DNA from: Caulobacter segnis ATCC 21756
Lineage (GTDB): Bacteria > Pseudomonadota > Alphaproteobacteria > Caulobacterales > Caulobacteraceae
NCBI RefSeq assembly: GCF_000092285.1
Contig: NC_014100.1
Location: 1,240,001-1,304,000 of the forward strand
Direction of reading: 5' to 3'
DNA: 64,000 nt
A program made the position numbers and the translations under genes. A model generated the notes under the pieces. The model made no database searches. It saw only the letters and a list, made by a program, of their open reading frames with translations, and was not told the DNA's origin. Position 1 is the first letter of the stretch. Every line of letters starts with the position of its first letter. Below, one piece after another: positions 46,397 to 54,526 of this stretch.

Positions 46397-47548
46397 CTAG
46401 GGCGTCAGCGCGGGCAGCCGGCTATACTCCCAGGACCAGGGAGCGCCGGTCTCGCCGAGCGCGGCCTTGACCAGAGCCGGGATGACCCGCTGGCCAACGC
46501 CGCTGTTGGTCAGGATGACCACGCAGCGGCGGCCCTTTCCGACGCAGACCAGCATGTTGTCGGTGATCTCGTTGTGGCCGCCCTTCAAGAACGAAGGACC
46601 TTGAGGGCCGTCGAACACGACCACGCCGATGCCGGCCGCCAGCCCGATCTTGGCGTTGTCCGGGTTCTCCTCGGTGGTCAGGGTGGGGAATTCGTGGGCG
46701 CTCTTGATCGGTAGGCTGGGCTTGGCGAACTCGGCGCGGGCCTTGGCCGAAAGGCCCCAACCCGAGGCCATGGCGGCCGCCAGCTTGCCCATGTCGCCGA
46801 TCGTGGTGTCCAGCGAGCCGGCCGCCTTGACGCTGGATCGGTCGTCGTGGGGCTCCCACTTGCCGTTCTCGTCCTGGCCGTCGGCGAGGTTTCCGGCGAA
46901 GTCGTCGCGCCAGATCATGCTGGACCGCGTCATGCCCAGCGGTTGGAACAGCCGCCGGTTCATCTCCTCGCCGACATTCAAGCCCAGGCCTTGCTCGATG
47001 ACGAACTGCATCAGGTTGATGCCTTCGCCCGCATAGGCGTAGCGGCTTCCTGGCTGGAACTTGATGTCCAGCTTCTCGTCGGGATTCAGCCAGCGGAAAT
47101 TCGGGAAGCCGGCCGAATGGGTCATCAGCATTCGCGGCGTGATCTCGCGCCAGCGCGGGTCGTTGGCCAGGTCTGCATAGGCCTTGTAGTCGGGCAGGGG
47201 CTTGGGAAGGTAGGTCGCGATCGGCTTGTCGAGGTCCAGTTTGCCCTCGTCGACCAGCATCATGACGTAATAGGCGAATGTCGCCTTGGTCACCGAGGCC
47301 GCGTACATCACGGTGTCCGGCGTCAGGGGATCGCCCTTGGCGTTGCGTACGCCGCGAGCCGTTACATAGGCGAGCTTGCCATTCTCGACGAGCGCCACGG
47401 CCACGCCGGGAATCTTGCCCGCATCCCTCAGTCGGTCGATCTCGGCGTCCAGTTTCCGGTCGTCCGAAGCGGCGGAGGCTGGCCCGATGGAAGCGGCGGC
47501 CAGAACGACGGCCCATCCGAGGGCCGCGAAAGCAGAACGAATGCGCAC
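46397..47548 (-). CDS. Exported serine hydrolase of the beta-lactamase/transpeptidase family
   Basis: 383 residues with a signal peptide (ending GPASA). The class C-type motif S85-V-T-K88 in MYAASVTKATFAYYVM is intact. YAYAGEGINLM is the Tyr motif, and FLKGGHNEIT is a possible third-motif region. Such proteins are esterases, D-amino peptidases or carboxypeptidases; the substrate is unknown. Convergent with htpX (3 bp apart) and divergent from the small lipoprotein at 47628. Confidence 0.87.
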   Translation of the reverse strand: MRIRSAFAALGWAVVLAAASIGPASAASDDRKLDAEIDRLRDAGKIPGVAVALVENGKLAYVTARGVRNAKGDPLTPDTVMYAASVTKATFAYYVMMLVDEGKLDLDKPIATYLPKPLPDYKAYADLANDPRWREITPRMLMTHSAGFPNFRWLNPDEKLDIKFQPGSRYAYAGEGINLMQFVIEQGLGLNVGEEMNRRLFQPLGMTRSSMIWRDDFAGNLADGQDENGKWEPHDDRSSVKAAGSLDTTIGDMGKLAAAMASGWGLSAKARAEFAKPSLPIKSAHEFPTLTTEENPDNAKIGLAAGIGVVVFDGPQGPSFLKGGHNEITDNMLVCVGKGRRCVVILTNSGVGQRVIPALVKAALGETGAPWSWEYSRLPALTP

Positions 47549-47627
47549 GAAGACTCACTCCAAGACTGGTCAGGCGCCCAGCGACGGGTGATCTTCAACT
47601 CAGTTCGAGTGGTTCGTACAGAGGTCG

Positions 47628-47999
47628 ATGAGCGGGCGCATTTCACGCAGGGGTTTCATGCTCGCCGGCGCGACCTTCGCGCTGGTGGGTTGCGCGACGA
47701 CGCCCCGGCTGGTTTCCGGCGAGACCTGGCCCGAGCTCGAGCCGCTGCTCATGGTCTCGCTTGGCCGTCACGCGGTGACGATCCGGATCGAAAGCCGAGG
47801 CTGCGCGGATCGCGCCAACATGGTGTTCCGGGTGGATCGCCAGGATGGCCGCGCGGTGGTCGCCTTCGCCCGGCGGCGGCTGGAGACGTGCAAGGGCCCG
47901 AGGGGCTGGGCGGACATGACGTTCAGCTATGAAGAGTTGGGCTTGAAGCGTGGCGAGCGGATCGTGATCGCCAATCCGGTCATCAGCCCTTCGGCGTGA
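47628..47999 (+). CDS. Hypothetical lipoprotein, paralogue of the one at 43373
   Basis: 123 residues. The leader SRRGFMLAGATFALVGC combines a twin-Arg start with a lipobox (ALVGC). The body, TIRIESRGCADRANMVFRVD then VVAFARRRLETC and LGLKRGERIVIANPV, repeats the pattern of the 43373 protein. Its 3' end overlaps the convergent thioesterase gene by 17 bp. Unrecognised family. Confidence 0.72.
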   Translation: MSGRISRRGFMLAGATFALVGCATTPRLVSGETWPELEPLLMVSLGRHAVTIRIESRGCADRANMVFRVDRQDGRAVVAFARRRLETCKGPRGWADMTFSYEELGLKRGERIVIANPVISPSA

Positions 48000-48402
48000 A
48001 GCGCTCGACCATCCAGGGAAGCACCCGCGCGGGGCGCTTGGCGGCGATATCGATCAGGACCCAATCCGTGCGGCTCTGGGCGCACATCTCGCCGTCGGGG
48101 CCGTCGATGCGGACATAGCGCTCGAAGCGCGGTCCCTTCAGCTCGCCGACCCAGGTGTAGCCCGTGGCGATCTCGCCCGGCAGCAGCTCGCGGCGGTAGT
48201 CTATCTCGTGACGGCGCGCGACCCAGCTCCACGGCGCCCGCTGCTCGTCGCTGGCCCAGGCTTCCCAATGGGCGATGGCGAGGTCCTGCGCCCAGCCCAG
48301 ATAGACCACGTTGTTGACGTGGCCGTTGGCGTCGATGTCCGACGCCTTGGGCTCGAAGGTCAGGGAAAAGGCGTCAGAGGGCGGGACGAACAGCCGGCTC
48401 AC
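47983..48402 (-). CDS. Hotdog-fold acyl-CoA thioesterase
   Basis: 139 residues. The 4-hydroxybenzoyl-CoA thioesterase/YbgC-type pattern is present: FEPKASDIDANGHVNNVVYLGWAQDLAIAHWEAW, where the D-x-x-G-H-V-N-N segment carries the catalytic Asp, then DYRRELLPGEIATGYTWVGELKGPRFERYVRI. It probably hydrolyses acyl-CoA in the cytoplasm; chain-length preference is unknown. It overlaps the convergent lipoprotein gene by 17 bp. Confidence 0.87.
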   Translation of the reverse strand: MSRLFVPPSDAFSLTFEPKASDIDANGHVNNVVYLGWAQDLAIAHWEAWASDEQRAPWSWVARRHEIDYRRELLPGEIATGYTWVGELKGPRFERYVRIDGPDGEMCAQSRTDWVLIDIAAKRPARVLPWMVERFTPKG

Positions 48403-48430
48403 GCGCGTCGCCGCGCGTTGTTTTTAGAGG

Positions 48431-48479
48431 GTGAGCCCTCCAAGCGGCGAACCGCTATGCACTTCGCCTGAGGGCTCAC
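48431..48479. repeat. Inverted repeat between grxD and the thioesterase gene
   Basis: GTGAGCCCTC (48431-48440) and GAGGGCTCAC (48470-48479) are exact complements, with an inner AGCGGCGAACCGCT hairpin. On the minus strand it follows the grxD stop by 5 bases, so it likely serves as that operon's 3' hairpin; no T-run is present. Confidence 0.5.
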
Positions 48480-48484
48480 GCGGA

Positions 48485-48826
48485 TTACGCCGCGAGCACG
48501 CCTTGTTCGGCCAGGAAGGTCTTCAGCTCGCCCGACTGGAACATCTCGCGGACGATGTCGCTGCCGCCGACGAATTCGCCCTTCACATAGAGCTGGGGGA
48601 TGGTCGGCCAGTCGGTGAAGGTCTTGACGCCCTGGCGCAGATCGTCGTCCTGCAAGACGTCGACGCCGACGAACGCGACGCCCAGGTGGTCGAGGATCTG
48701 CACCACGACCGACGAGAAACCGCAGCGCGGCTGATCGGGCACGCCCTTCATGAACACCACGACCGGGTTCTCGGCCACGGTCTTGGCGATGAAGTCGAGG
48801 GCGGGGGAGGTGGCGGCGTCGGTCAT
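48485..48826 (-). CDS. grxD: Monothiol glutaredoxin (CGFS type)
   Basis: 113 residues. The active-site C35-G-F-S is preceded by VVVFMKGVPDQP and followed by WPTIPQLYVKGEFVGGSDIVREM, the glutathione-binding and family-signature segment. CGFS glutaredoxins hold or transfer [2Fe-2S] clusters, usually with BolA partners, rather than reduce disulphides. Last gene of the bolA / AKR-like / grxD cluster on the minus strand (65 bp after the AKR-like gene), which supports a cluster-trafficking or iron-sensing role. Confidence 0.95.
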   Translation of the reverse strand: MTDAATSPALDFIAKTVAENPVVVFMKGVPDQPRCGFSSVVVQILDHLGVAFVGVDVLQDDDLRQGVKTFTDWPTIPQLYVKGEFVGGSDIVREMFQSGELKTFLAEQGVLAA

Positions 48827-48891
48827 GGAGAAAGGATCCTTGGCGAAGGCTCTCAGCTAGGCGCCGCCGGGGGCGGGGTCAAGTGCGACCA

Positions 48892-49755
48892 TCAAGCCCG
48901 ACTGGCGGCCTTTTCACGTTCCTGAGCCGAAAAGCGGGCTAGCTCGATCTGAGCGCGGACGCCGTCAGGCAGCTCGCGATCGACGACAGACGCCAGCCGC
49001 TGGATCTCGGCGGCCCGATCGACGGTGACGCAGACCGAGGTCAGGGCCGGTTCGGTCAGGGCATAGGCGAGGCAGATCTCGTCGCTGCTCCAGCCCGGCG
49101 TGTCATCCAGGAAATCATAGCCGCCGATGTCCAGCAGCGGATCGGTGCGTCGCCGCCACAGTGAGGGGCGGGGGAGGGGCCGTCCGCCCTCACGGAGGGC
49201 CTGCGGCCAGAAATCCTCGCCAAAGACCGCCAGGCCCTGGCGCTCGGCGTCGCGGAGGCGTTGGCGTTCGGCGAGGCCCGAGGCCAGGTTGAACGGGGTG
49301 GCGACGGCGGTCAGCAGGTCGCTGCCCAGCAGAACCGGATCGATCTCGCCGCGTGTGGCGACACCTAGGCCGGGGGCGTCGTCCTTCTGGCGCAGGGCGC
49401 GCAGATCGCTCTCCAGGGCCGGAGGCAGGGACGGGCCTTGCGGATCGTTGACCAGGACGAGGTTCGTCCGGTCCAGGCCTAGCGCCGCGAACGCGGCCGT
49501 CAGCGTTTGCTCCGGCGCGCCTCGCACCCGCAAGGTGACGAACAGCTCTTGGCGCTCGACGGCGGCGAAAGCCTCTCGGGCGCCTTGCCTCAGTCCATCC
49601 ATGACGCCGTCGATCTGGATGCTGTTGACGCCGCAGTCCAGCGCCGCGAGCACGAGATCGCGCGCGGCCGGGGCCTCGTGGCCCACGGCGTCGCCCAGGC
49701 GCAAGGTCAGCGCCGATATCGCCACGCCCGACTTGCCAAAGGGACGATAGCGCAC
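48892..49755 (-). CDS. Aldo/keto reductase-like protein with degenerate catalytic tetrad
   Basis: 287 residues. It opens [21 protein letters not shown] like aldo/keto reductases and keeps barrel landmarks such as [27 protein letters not shown], and [27 protein letters not shown]. The Asp-Tyr-Lys-His catalytic tetrad appears lost: the D-x-x-x-Y segment reads QIDGVMDG (about 47-54), the Lys strand is LFVTLRVRG (Arg76) and the His is Asn103 (LVLVNDPQ). It is encoded between bolA (10 bp) and grxD, so a structural or ligand-binding role connected to Fe-S trafficking is possible; that is inference. Confidence 0.78.
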   Translation of the reverse strand: MRYRPFGKSGVAISALTLRLGDAVGHEAPAARDLVLAALDCGVNSIQIDGVMDGLRQGAREAFAAVERQELFVTLRVRGAPEQTLTAAFAALGLDRTNLVLVNDPQGPSLPPALESDLRALRQKDDAPGLGVATRGEIDPVLLGSDLLTAVATPFNLASGLAERQRLRDAERQGLAVFGEDFWPQALREGGRPLPRPSLWRRRTDPLLDIGGYDFLDDTPGWSSDEICLAYALTEPALTSVCVTVDRAAEIQRLASVVDRELPDGVRAQIELARFSAQEREKAASRA

Positions 49756-49765
49756 GCGGGGCGGC

Positions 49766-50002
49766 CTAGTCGGCGGGGGCGGCGGTTTCGAGGGCCAAGG
49801 CGTGCAGGGTTCCGCCCAGCACGTCGGCCAGCGCCCTGTTGACCAACTGGTGCTGGCGCACGCGGGGCAAGCCCTTGAAGGCGGGCGAAACGATCCGCGC
49901 CTTCCAATGGTCGTTGTCGCCGGCCAGGTCTGTGAGCACGATCTCGGAATCGGGGAAGGCCGCGGTGAGGCGGGCTTCGAGCTCGGCGTGGGACATGGGC
50001 AC
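49766..50002 (-). CDS. bolA: BolA-family protein
   Basis: 78 residues. The compact BolA fold is seen in [57 protein letters not shown]; the R-V-x-x-H-Q-L-V segment carries the conserved cluster-ligand His. BolA proteins pair with CGFS glutaredoxins in [2Fe-2S] complexes. The start is GTG 50002 with GGAG 8 bases before it; ATG 49996 is an alternative. First gene of the three-gene minus-strand unit. Confidence 0.93.
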   Translation of the reverse strand: MPMSHAELEARLTAAFPDSEIVLTDLAGDNDHWKARIVSPAFKGLPRVRQHQLVNRALADVLGGTLHALALETAAPAD

Positions 50003-50125
50003 GGCGGGAACTCCGGTCTGCGAAAGCTTTACTGGGACAGGATGTCTTAAAATCGATCGTACGTCGTCCTGGGCCCCGGGCGAGATTTAATTGAATTCGC
50101 CGCGCGGCGCACGGCATGTAAGCGC

Positions 50126-51061
50126 ATGATCAAGCTTTCCCGCGCCCGCTCCGCTCTGCTCGCCGTCGCCATTGCCATGAGCGTTGCGCATCCCGCCTTC
50201 GCCGGGCCGGGCGATAAGGCGTTGGAGGACGTCCGCATCCTGTCGGCCGACGACATGCAGGGGCGCGCTCCTGGCACGCCGGGGTCGGAGAAGGCCAGGG
50301 CCTATATCCTCTCGCGCTTCGCCCAGCTCGGCCTTACGCCCATCGGCGAGCGGTTCGAGCAGCCGTTCACCTTCGCCAAGCGCGACGGCTCGACCGTCCA
50401 GGGCGTGAACCTGATCGCGCGCATCAGGGGTACGGAAGGCGGCAAGGCGATGGTCGTCTCGGCCCACTACGACCACCTCGGCGTCCGCGACGGCGAGATC
50501 TACAACGGCGCCGATGACAACGCCTCAGGCGTGGCCGGCCTGCTGGCCGTGGCCGAGGCGTTCAAGGCCCAGCCGCCCAAGCATGATGTGATCTTCGCGG
50601 TGGTCGACGCCGAGGAAGGCGGCCTGCGCGGCGCCCGCGCCTTCGCCGCCGCGCCCCCCGTTCCGCTGGAGACGATCGCGCTGAACGTCAATTTCGACAT
50701 GCTCAGCAAGAACCCGAAGAACGAACTCTACGTCTCCGGGACCGCGCCGTTCCCGTATCTGAAGCCGATCCTGGTCAAGGTGGCGATGACCGCGCCCGTC
50801 ACCCTGAAGCTGGGTCACGACACCGACGCGGAAGGCAAGGAGAACAACTGGACCAACCAGTCCGACCACTACGCTTTCGCTGAAAAGGGCCTGCCCTGGG
50901 TCTATTTCGGCGTCGAGGACCATCCCGAGTATCATAAGCCCGCCGACGACTTCGCCACGGTGCCCCAGGACTTCTTCAAGCGTTCCGTGGCGACCGTGGT
51001 CCAAGCGAGCCTGGCGCTGGAACGAGAACTGGATAGCGTCGCCAAGGCGTCCGGGCGCTAG
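50126..51061 (+). CDS. Exported M28-family aminopeptidase
   Basis: 311 residues with a signal peptide (ending AHPAFA). The co-catalytic zinc site is complete in outline: VVSAHYDHLGVRDG, YNGADDNASGVAGLLAVAEAF, VVDAEEGGLRGARAF (general-base and metal Glu), NFDMLSK and the late DHPEYHKPADDF His. It should cleave amino acids from peptide N-termini in the periplasm. The DMQGRAPGTPGSEKARAYI segment is typical of this M28 group. Confidence 0.92.
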   Translation: MIKLSRARSALLAVAIAMSVAHPAFAGPGDKALEDVRILSADDMQGRAPGTPGSEKARAYILSRFAQLGLTPIGERFEQPFTFAKRDGSTVQGVNLIARIRGTEGGKAMVVSAHYDHLGVRDGEIYNGADDNASGVAGLLAVAEAFKAQPPKHDVIFAVVDAEEGGLRGARAFAAAPPVPLETIALNVNFDMLSKNPKNELYVSGTAPFPYLKPILVKVAMTAPVTLKLGHDTDAEGKENNWTNQSDHYAFAEKGLPWVYFGVEDHPEYHKPADDFATVPQDFFKRSVATVVQASLALERELDSVAKASGR

Positions 51062-51135
51062 CTTGACCCAAAGCGGGCTGACCTAGGGCGTGAGGTTGAA
51101 AATTCTCATTTCTCCCTGAACCGGCGCAGGGCATC

Positions 51136-52980
51136 GTGGGGTCATACGCAGGGAGGCAGAAGATCAATATCGCCGGCGTGAAGGAGCGTGTGCTCAAGGC
51201 CTTGCCGATCGTCGCCATGATCGTTGGCGCAGCGTTGGCGGCCGACTACGTTCTCAACGTTTTGATACGCGGGGCTCCGTCGGATTTCACGCCCGCGACA
51301 ACCGTGATCATCGCCTCGATCGTGGCCTCGCCTCTGACCTACTGGCTGACCGGCCAACGCCTCCACCTCGAGGAGCTGCGCGACGCGCTTTCCGCCAGCC
51401 TTCAAAGCAAGCAAAAGGCGGTCGAGGAAGCCGAGGAAGCCCTCGCCAAGTATCGCGAGGTCGATCGGCTGTACCACCTCCTCGGCGACAACCTGACCGA
51501 CCACGTCGCCCTTTGGAGTCCGAAGGGCGAGCGGCTCTACAGCTCTCCCAGCATCGAACGGATCTCAGGCTACAGCGCCGAGGAGTTCCTGAACCTGCCG
51601 CCGACAGCCATGGTCAGCGGACCGGACTTCAAGCGCGTCCAGAACGTGATACGCGGCCTCACCCCAGGCGGGCCGCCCGCCAGCGTCGACTATGAGTGCT
51701 TCCGCAAGGACGGGTCCGTCATGTGGCTGGAGAGCTCCTATTCGCGTTTGGGCGACGGTTCGGGCATCCTGCTGGTGACCTCGCGCGACATCACCGAACG
51801 CAAGCGGCTGGAGCTGGATATCGCCAAGGCGCTGGAGTTGGCCGAGGCGGCCTCGGCCGCCAAGTCCGACTTCCTGGCCAACATGACCCACGAGCTGCGC
51901 ACGCCGCTCACCGCGATCATCGGCTTCGCCGAGGTGCTGCGTCGGTCGGGACGGCTGGACGAGACGGCCGCTCGTCAGGCGGGCCATATTCTCGACGCCA
52001 GCAACACCCTGCTCAGCGTCGTCAACGACGTGCTGGACTTCTCGCGCCTGGAGGCGGCCGGCCTGGAGCTGGACCCCGCGCCTTTCGATCCCGCCGCCAT
52101 GGCCTCGTCCTGCGCCACCCTGGTCGAGGAGCGGGCGGGCGCCAAGGGCCTGGCCGTCGTCGTGGAGACCGCGGAAGCCATCGCGCCGATGAACCTGGAC
52201 GGCTCCCGCCTGTCGCAGGTTCTGCTGAACTTCCTGTCCAACGCGGTGAAGTTCACCGCCCGCGGCGCGATCACGGTGCGGCTGAGCCAGGTGGTCGAGG
52301 GCGATCAGGCGGTGCTGCGCGGCGAGGTGATCGATACCGGCATCGGCATCGCGCCCGAGAACCGCGAGGCGATCTTCGACCGCTTCTCGCAGGCTGACGC
52401 GGCCGTTTCGCGACGGTTTGGCGGCACTGGCCTGGGCCTGGCCATCTCGCGCCGCATCATCGAGCATATGGGCGGCCGGATCGGCGTCGACAGCGTCGAG
52501 GGCGAGGGCTCCACCTTCTGGTTCGAGGTGCGGGGGCCTGTGGCCGACGCGCCCTCGGCCCCCACCGACATCGTCGAGCCTCTCAACGCGGAGTCCGGAG
52601 TCCGGCTGCTGCTGGTCGAGGACAACGCCGTGAACCGCGAACTGGTCCGGGCGATGCTGGAGCCGTTCGGCGTGGTCGTGGAAACCGCCAACGACGGCGT
52701 CGCCGGCGTCGAGGCCATGCGGCAAGGCGAGTTCGACCTGGTGCTGATGGACGTTCAGATGCCGGTCAAGGACGGCCTCACCGCCACCCGCGAAATTCGG
52801 GCCCTGGAAGGCGCGCGGGGCGCGGCGACGCCGATTATCGCCATGACCGCCAACGTGCTGCCCGAACAGGTCGCCAACTGCCTGGCCGCCGGCATGGACG
52901 ACCACCTGGGTAAGCCGATCAGCCCGTCGAAGCTCCTGGAGGCGGTGGCGCGTTGGTCGGGCCGAAGTCACGCGGCCTAG
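51136..52980 (+). CDS. Hybrid histidine kinase with PAS sensor
   Basis: 614 residues if started at GTG 51136. Two N-terminal membrane helices (about 23-45 and 54-72) with almost no loop precede a coiled coil (EELRDALSASLQSKQKAVEEAEEAL), a PAS domain (about 115-225: LWSPKGERLYSSPSIERISGYSAEEFL ... LVTSRDITERK), HisKA with His252 (MTHELRTPLTAI), HATPase (NFLSNAVKFTARG, DTGIGIAPEN, GGTGLGLAIS) and a receiver with Asp539 (VLMDVQMPVKDG). The start is uncertain: the best ribosome site (GGGAGG, 51151-51156) lies downstream of GTG 51136 and suits a later start. The signal is unknown; it may be sensed in the cytoplasm by the PAS. Confidence 0.88.
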   Translation: MGSYAGRQKINIAGVKERVLKALPIVAMIVGAALAADYVLNVLIRGAPSDFTPATTVIIASIVASPLTYWLTGQRLHLEELRDALSASLQSKQKAVEEAEEALAKYREVDRLYHLLGDNLTDHVALWSPKGERLYSSPSIERISGYSAEEFLNLPPTAMVSGPDFKRVQNVIRGLTPGGPPASVDYECFRKDGSVMWLESSYSRLGDGSGILLVTSRDITERKRLELDIAKALELAEAASAAKSDFLANMTHELRTPLTAIIGFAEVLRRSGRLDETAARQAGHILDASNTLLSVVNDVLDFSRLEAAGLELDPAPFDPAAMASSCATLVEERAGAKGLAVVVETAEAIAPMNLDGSRLSQVLLNFLSNAVKFTARGAITVRLSQVVEGDQAVLRGEVIDTGIGIAPENREAIFDRFSQADAAVSRRFGGTGLGLAISRRIIEHMGGRIGVDSVEGEGSTFWFEVRGPVADAPSAPTDIVEPLNAESGVRLLLVEDNAVNRELVRAMLEPFGVVVETANDGVAGVEAMRQGEFDLVLMDVQMPVKDGLTATREIRALEGARGAATPIIAMTANVLPEQVANCLAAGMDDHLGKPISPSKLLEAVARWSGRSHAA

Positions 52981-53119
52981 TTGCGGGCGTCCCCTGGCGG
53001 CGCCATGGATAGACGATCTGGTTTCCAGGGATGCGCTCCTGCTTTTTGCGGAGCCAATTGCTGGGCGAGGCTGGGTGTCATGGTAAAATGCAGGCGCCGA
53101 GGCGTCGTGAGATCCACCA

Positions 53120-54133
53120 GTGCCCAAGAGCATAGATAAGTTCGATTGGGCCCAGACGCCGCTCGGTTCCAAGGAATCTTGGCCGGCGGCGCTCAAAACA
53201 ACCTACGACATAATCATGGGGACCGATTTCGCGGCTTGCGCGACTTGGGGTCCCGAGCAGACGCTGATCTATAACGCCGCCTATATTCCGTTTCTGGGAG
53301 CCCGGCATCCGGAGGCCTTGGGCCGGCCAATTCACGAGGTCTGGTCAGACGTCTGGGACGACATCGCGCCCCTGATCCAAAAAGCCAGGGCGGGCGAGAG
53401 AGTCTACATGGAGAACATGCACCTGGTGATGACCAGGAACGGTTCTCCCGAAGACACCTACTGGACCTTCTCCTACAGCCCCTTGCGTGACGGCGATCGG
53501 GTCGAGGGCATTATCGACATCGCCATCGAAACGACGGGGCAGGTCGTGCTCGAGCGGGAACGCGCGCTGGTGATGGGCGAGACCACTCACCGGCTGAAGA
53601 ATACCCTGGCCCTGGTGCAGGCCATCGCCCAGCAGACACTTCGCGACGTCCCGGACCGGGAGCGCGTTCAGGCCTTCGATGACAGGCTCCACGCCCTGGC
53701 CAGCGCCCATGACGTGCTTCTGCAACACGAGTGGAACGGCGCGGATCTGCAGGGTCTCGTTGAGACGGCCTTGGGGCGCCTGGTCGACCGCGCCCGGTTT
53801 CATGTCGAAGGGCCGCAGTTGGTGGTGAAGGCGCCGATCGCCCAGAACGTCTCGCTGCTGATCCACGAATTGGCCACCAATGCGATCAAGTACGGCGCCC
53901 TGACCCGGGCCGACGGCCGTGTGTTGGTCCGCTGGACCCGCGAGGACGGCGCTGTGTTCATGGAATGGCGCGAACGGGGAGGGCCGCCCGCCACCGCGCC
54001 CAAGCGCAAGGGTTTCGGATCCCGCCTTGTCGGCTTGGGTCTGACTGGAAATGGCGGCGTCGAAAGGGATTTCGGGCCGGAGGGTCTGACGGTTCGTCTT
54101 ACGGCCCCGGTCGAGAGCCTGCTGGAGATCTAG
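53120..54133 (+). CDS. PAS-containing HWE/HisKA_2-type sensor kinase
   Basis: 337 residues from GTG 53120, soluble. It opens DKFDWAQTPLGSKESWPAALKTTYDIIMGT, the signature lead-in of a PAS subgroup found before HWE kinases; the PAS runs to about 140. The kinase core has His157 in ETTHRLKNTLALVQAIAQQT, then LIHELATNAIKYGALTRADGRV (N box), MEWRERGGP (the W-x-E part of HWE) and GFGSRLVGLGLTG. HWE kinases in alphaproteobacteria frequently act in light or general-stress signalling. No response regulator gene adjoins it. Confidence 0.88.
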   Translation: MPKSIDKFDWAQTPLGSKESWPAALKTTYDIIMGTDFAACATWGPEQTLIYNAAYIPFLGARHPEALGRPIHEVWSDVWDDIAPLIQKARAGERVYMENMHLVMTRNGSPEDTYWTFSYSPLRDGDRVEGIIDIAIETTGQVVLERERALVMGETTHRLKNTLALVQAIAQQTLRDVPDRERVQAFDDRLHALASAHDVLLQHEWNGADLQGLVETALGRLVDRARFHVEGPQLVVKAPIAQNVSLLIHELATNAIKYGALTRADGRVLVRWTREDGAVFMEWRERGGPPATAPKRKGFGSRLVGLGLTGNGGVERDFGPEGLTVRLTAPVESLLEI

Positions 54134-54161
54134 TCCAAGGCTGGCAAGAACGCGCCCGTCC

Positions 54162-54509
54162 TCAGTCCACGCAGATCGCGGCGGTCGCCTTGCCGTTTTC
54201 GACCTTGGCGTAGCAACCGAACTGGCGATCGGTCTTCTGGCACTGACCGGTGACGGCGCCTTGCGGCTCGAGATTGCCTTCCAGGATGCAGGCGCCCTGG
54301 CACTGGCTCTTGTCGGTGCAGGCCTTGCCGGCGTCGGCATAGGGCGTGACGCAGGTCGGGATTTGCGCCTTGCCGACGGGCTGGATCGTCCCGCCCTTGG
54401 CCGAACAGGCGGACGCCAGGGTCTCGGCCGTCGGCGCCGTCGGCTGGGCGGTGGGCGCGCAGCCGGAGAGCAGCAGGGCGGCGAGGGCGGTCAGGGCCAG
54501 GGTACGCAT
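54162..54509 (-). CDS. Small cysteine-rich lipoprotein
   Basis: 115 residues. The lipobox LLLSGC follows a short leader (MRTLALTALAA). The mature part has eight more cysteines in spaced pairs (ASACSAKGG, IPTCVTPY, GKACTDKSQCQGACI, GQCQK, FGCYAK, AICVD), implying a disulphide-knotted periplasmic domain. The family is not recognised with confidence. It is 17 bp downstream of purL on the same strand. Confidence 0.78.
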   Translation of the reverse strand: MRTLALTALAALLLSGCAPTAQPTAPTAETLASACSAKGGTIQPVGKAQIPTCVTPYADAGKACTDKSQCQGACILEGNLEPQGAVTGQCQKTDRQFGCYAKVENGKATAAICVD

Positions 54510-54526
54510 ACTGTCGATCCTTCCAG

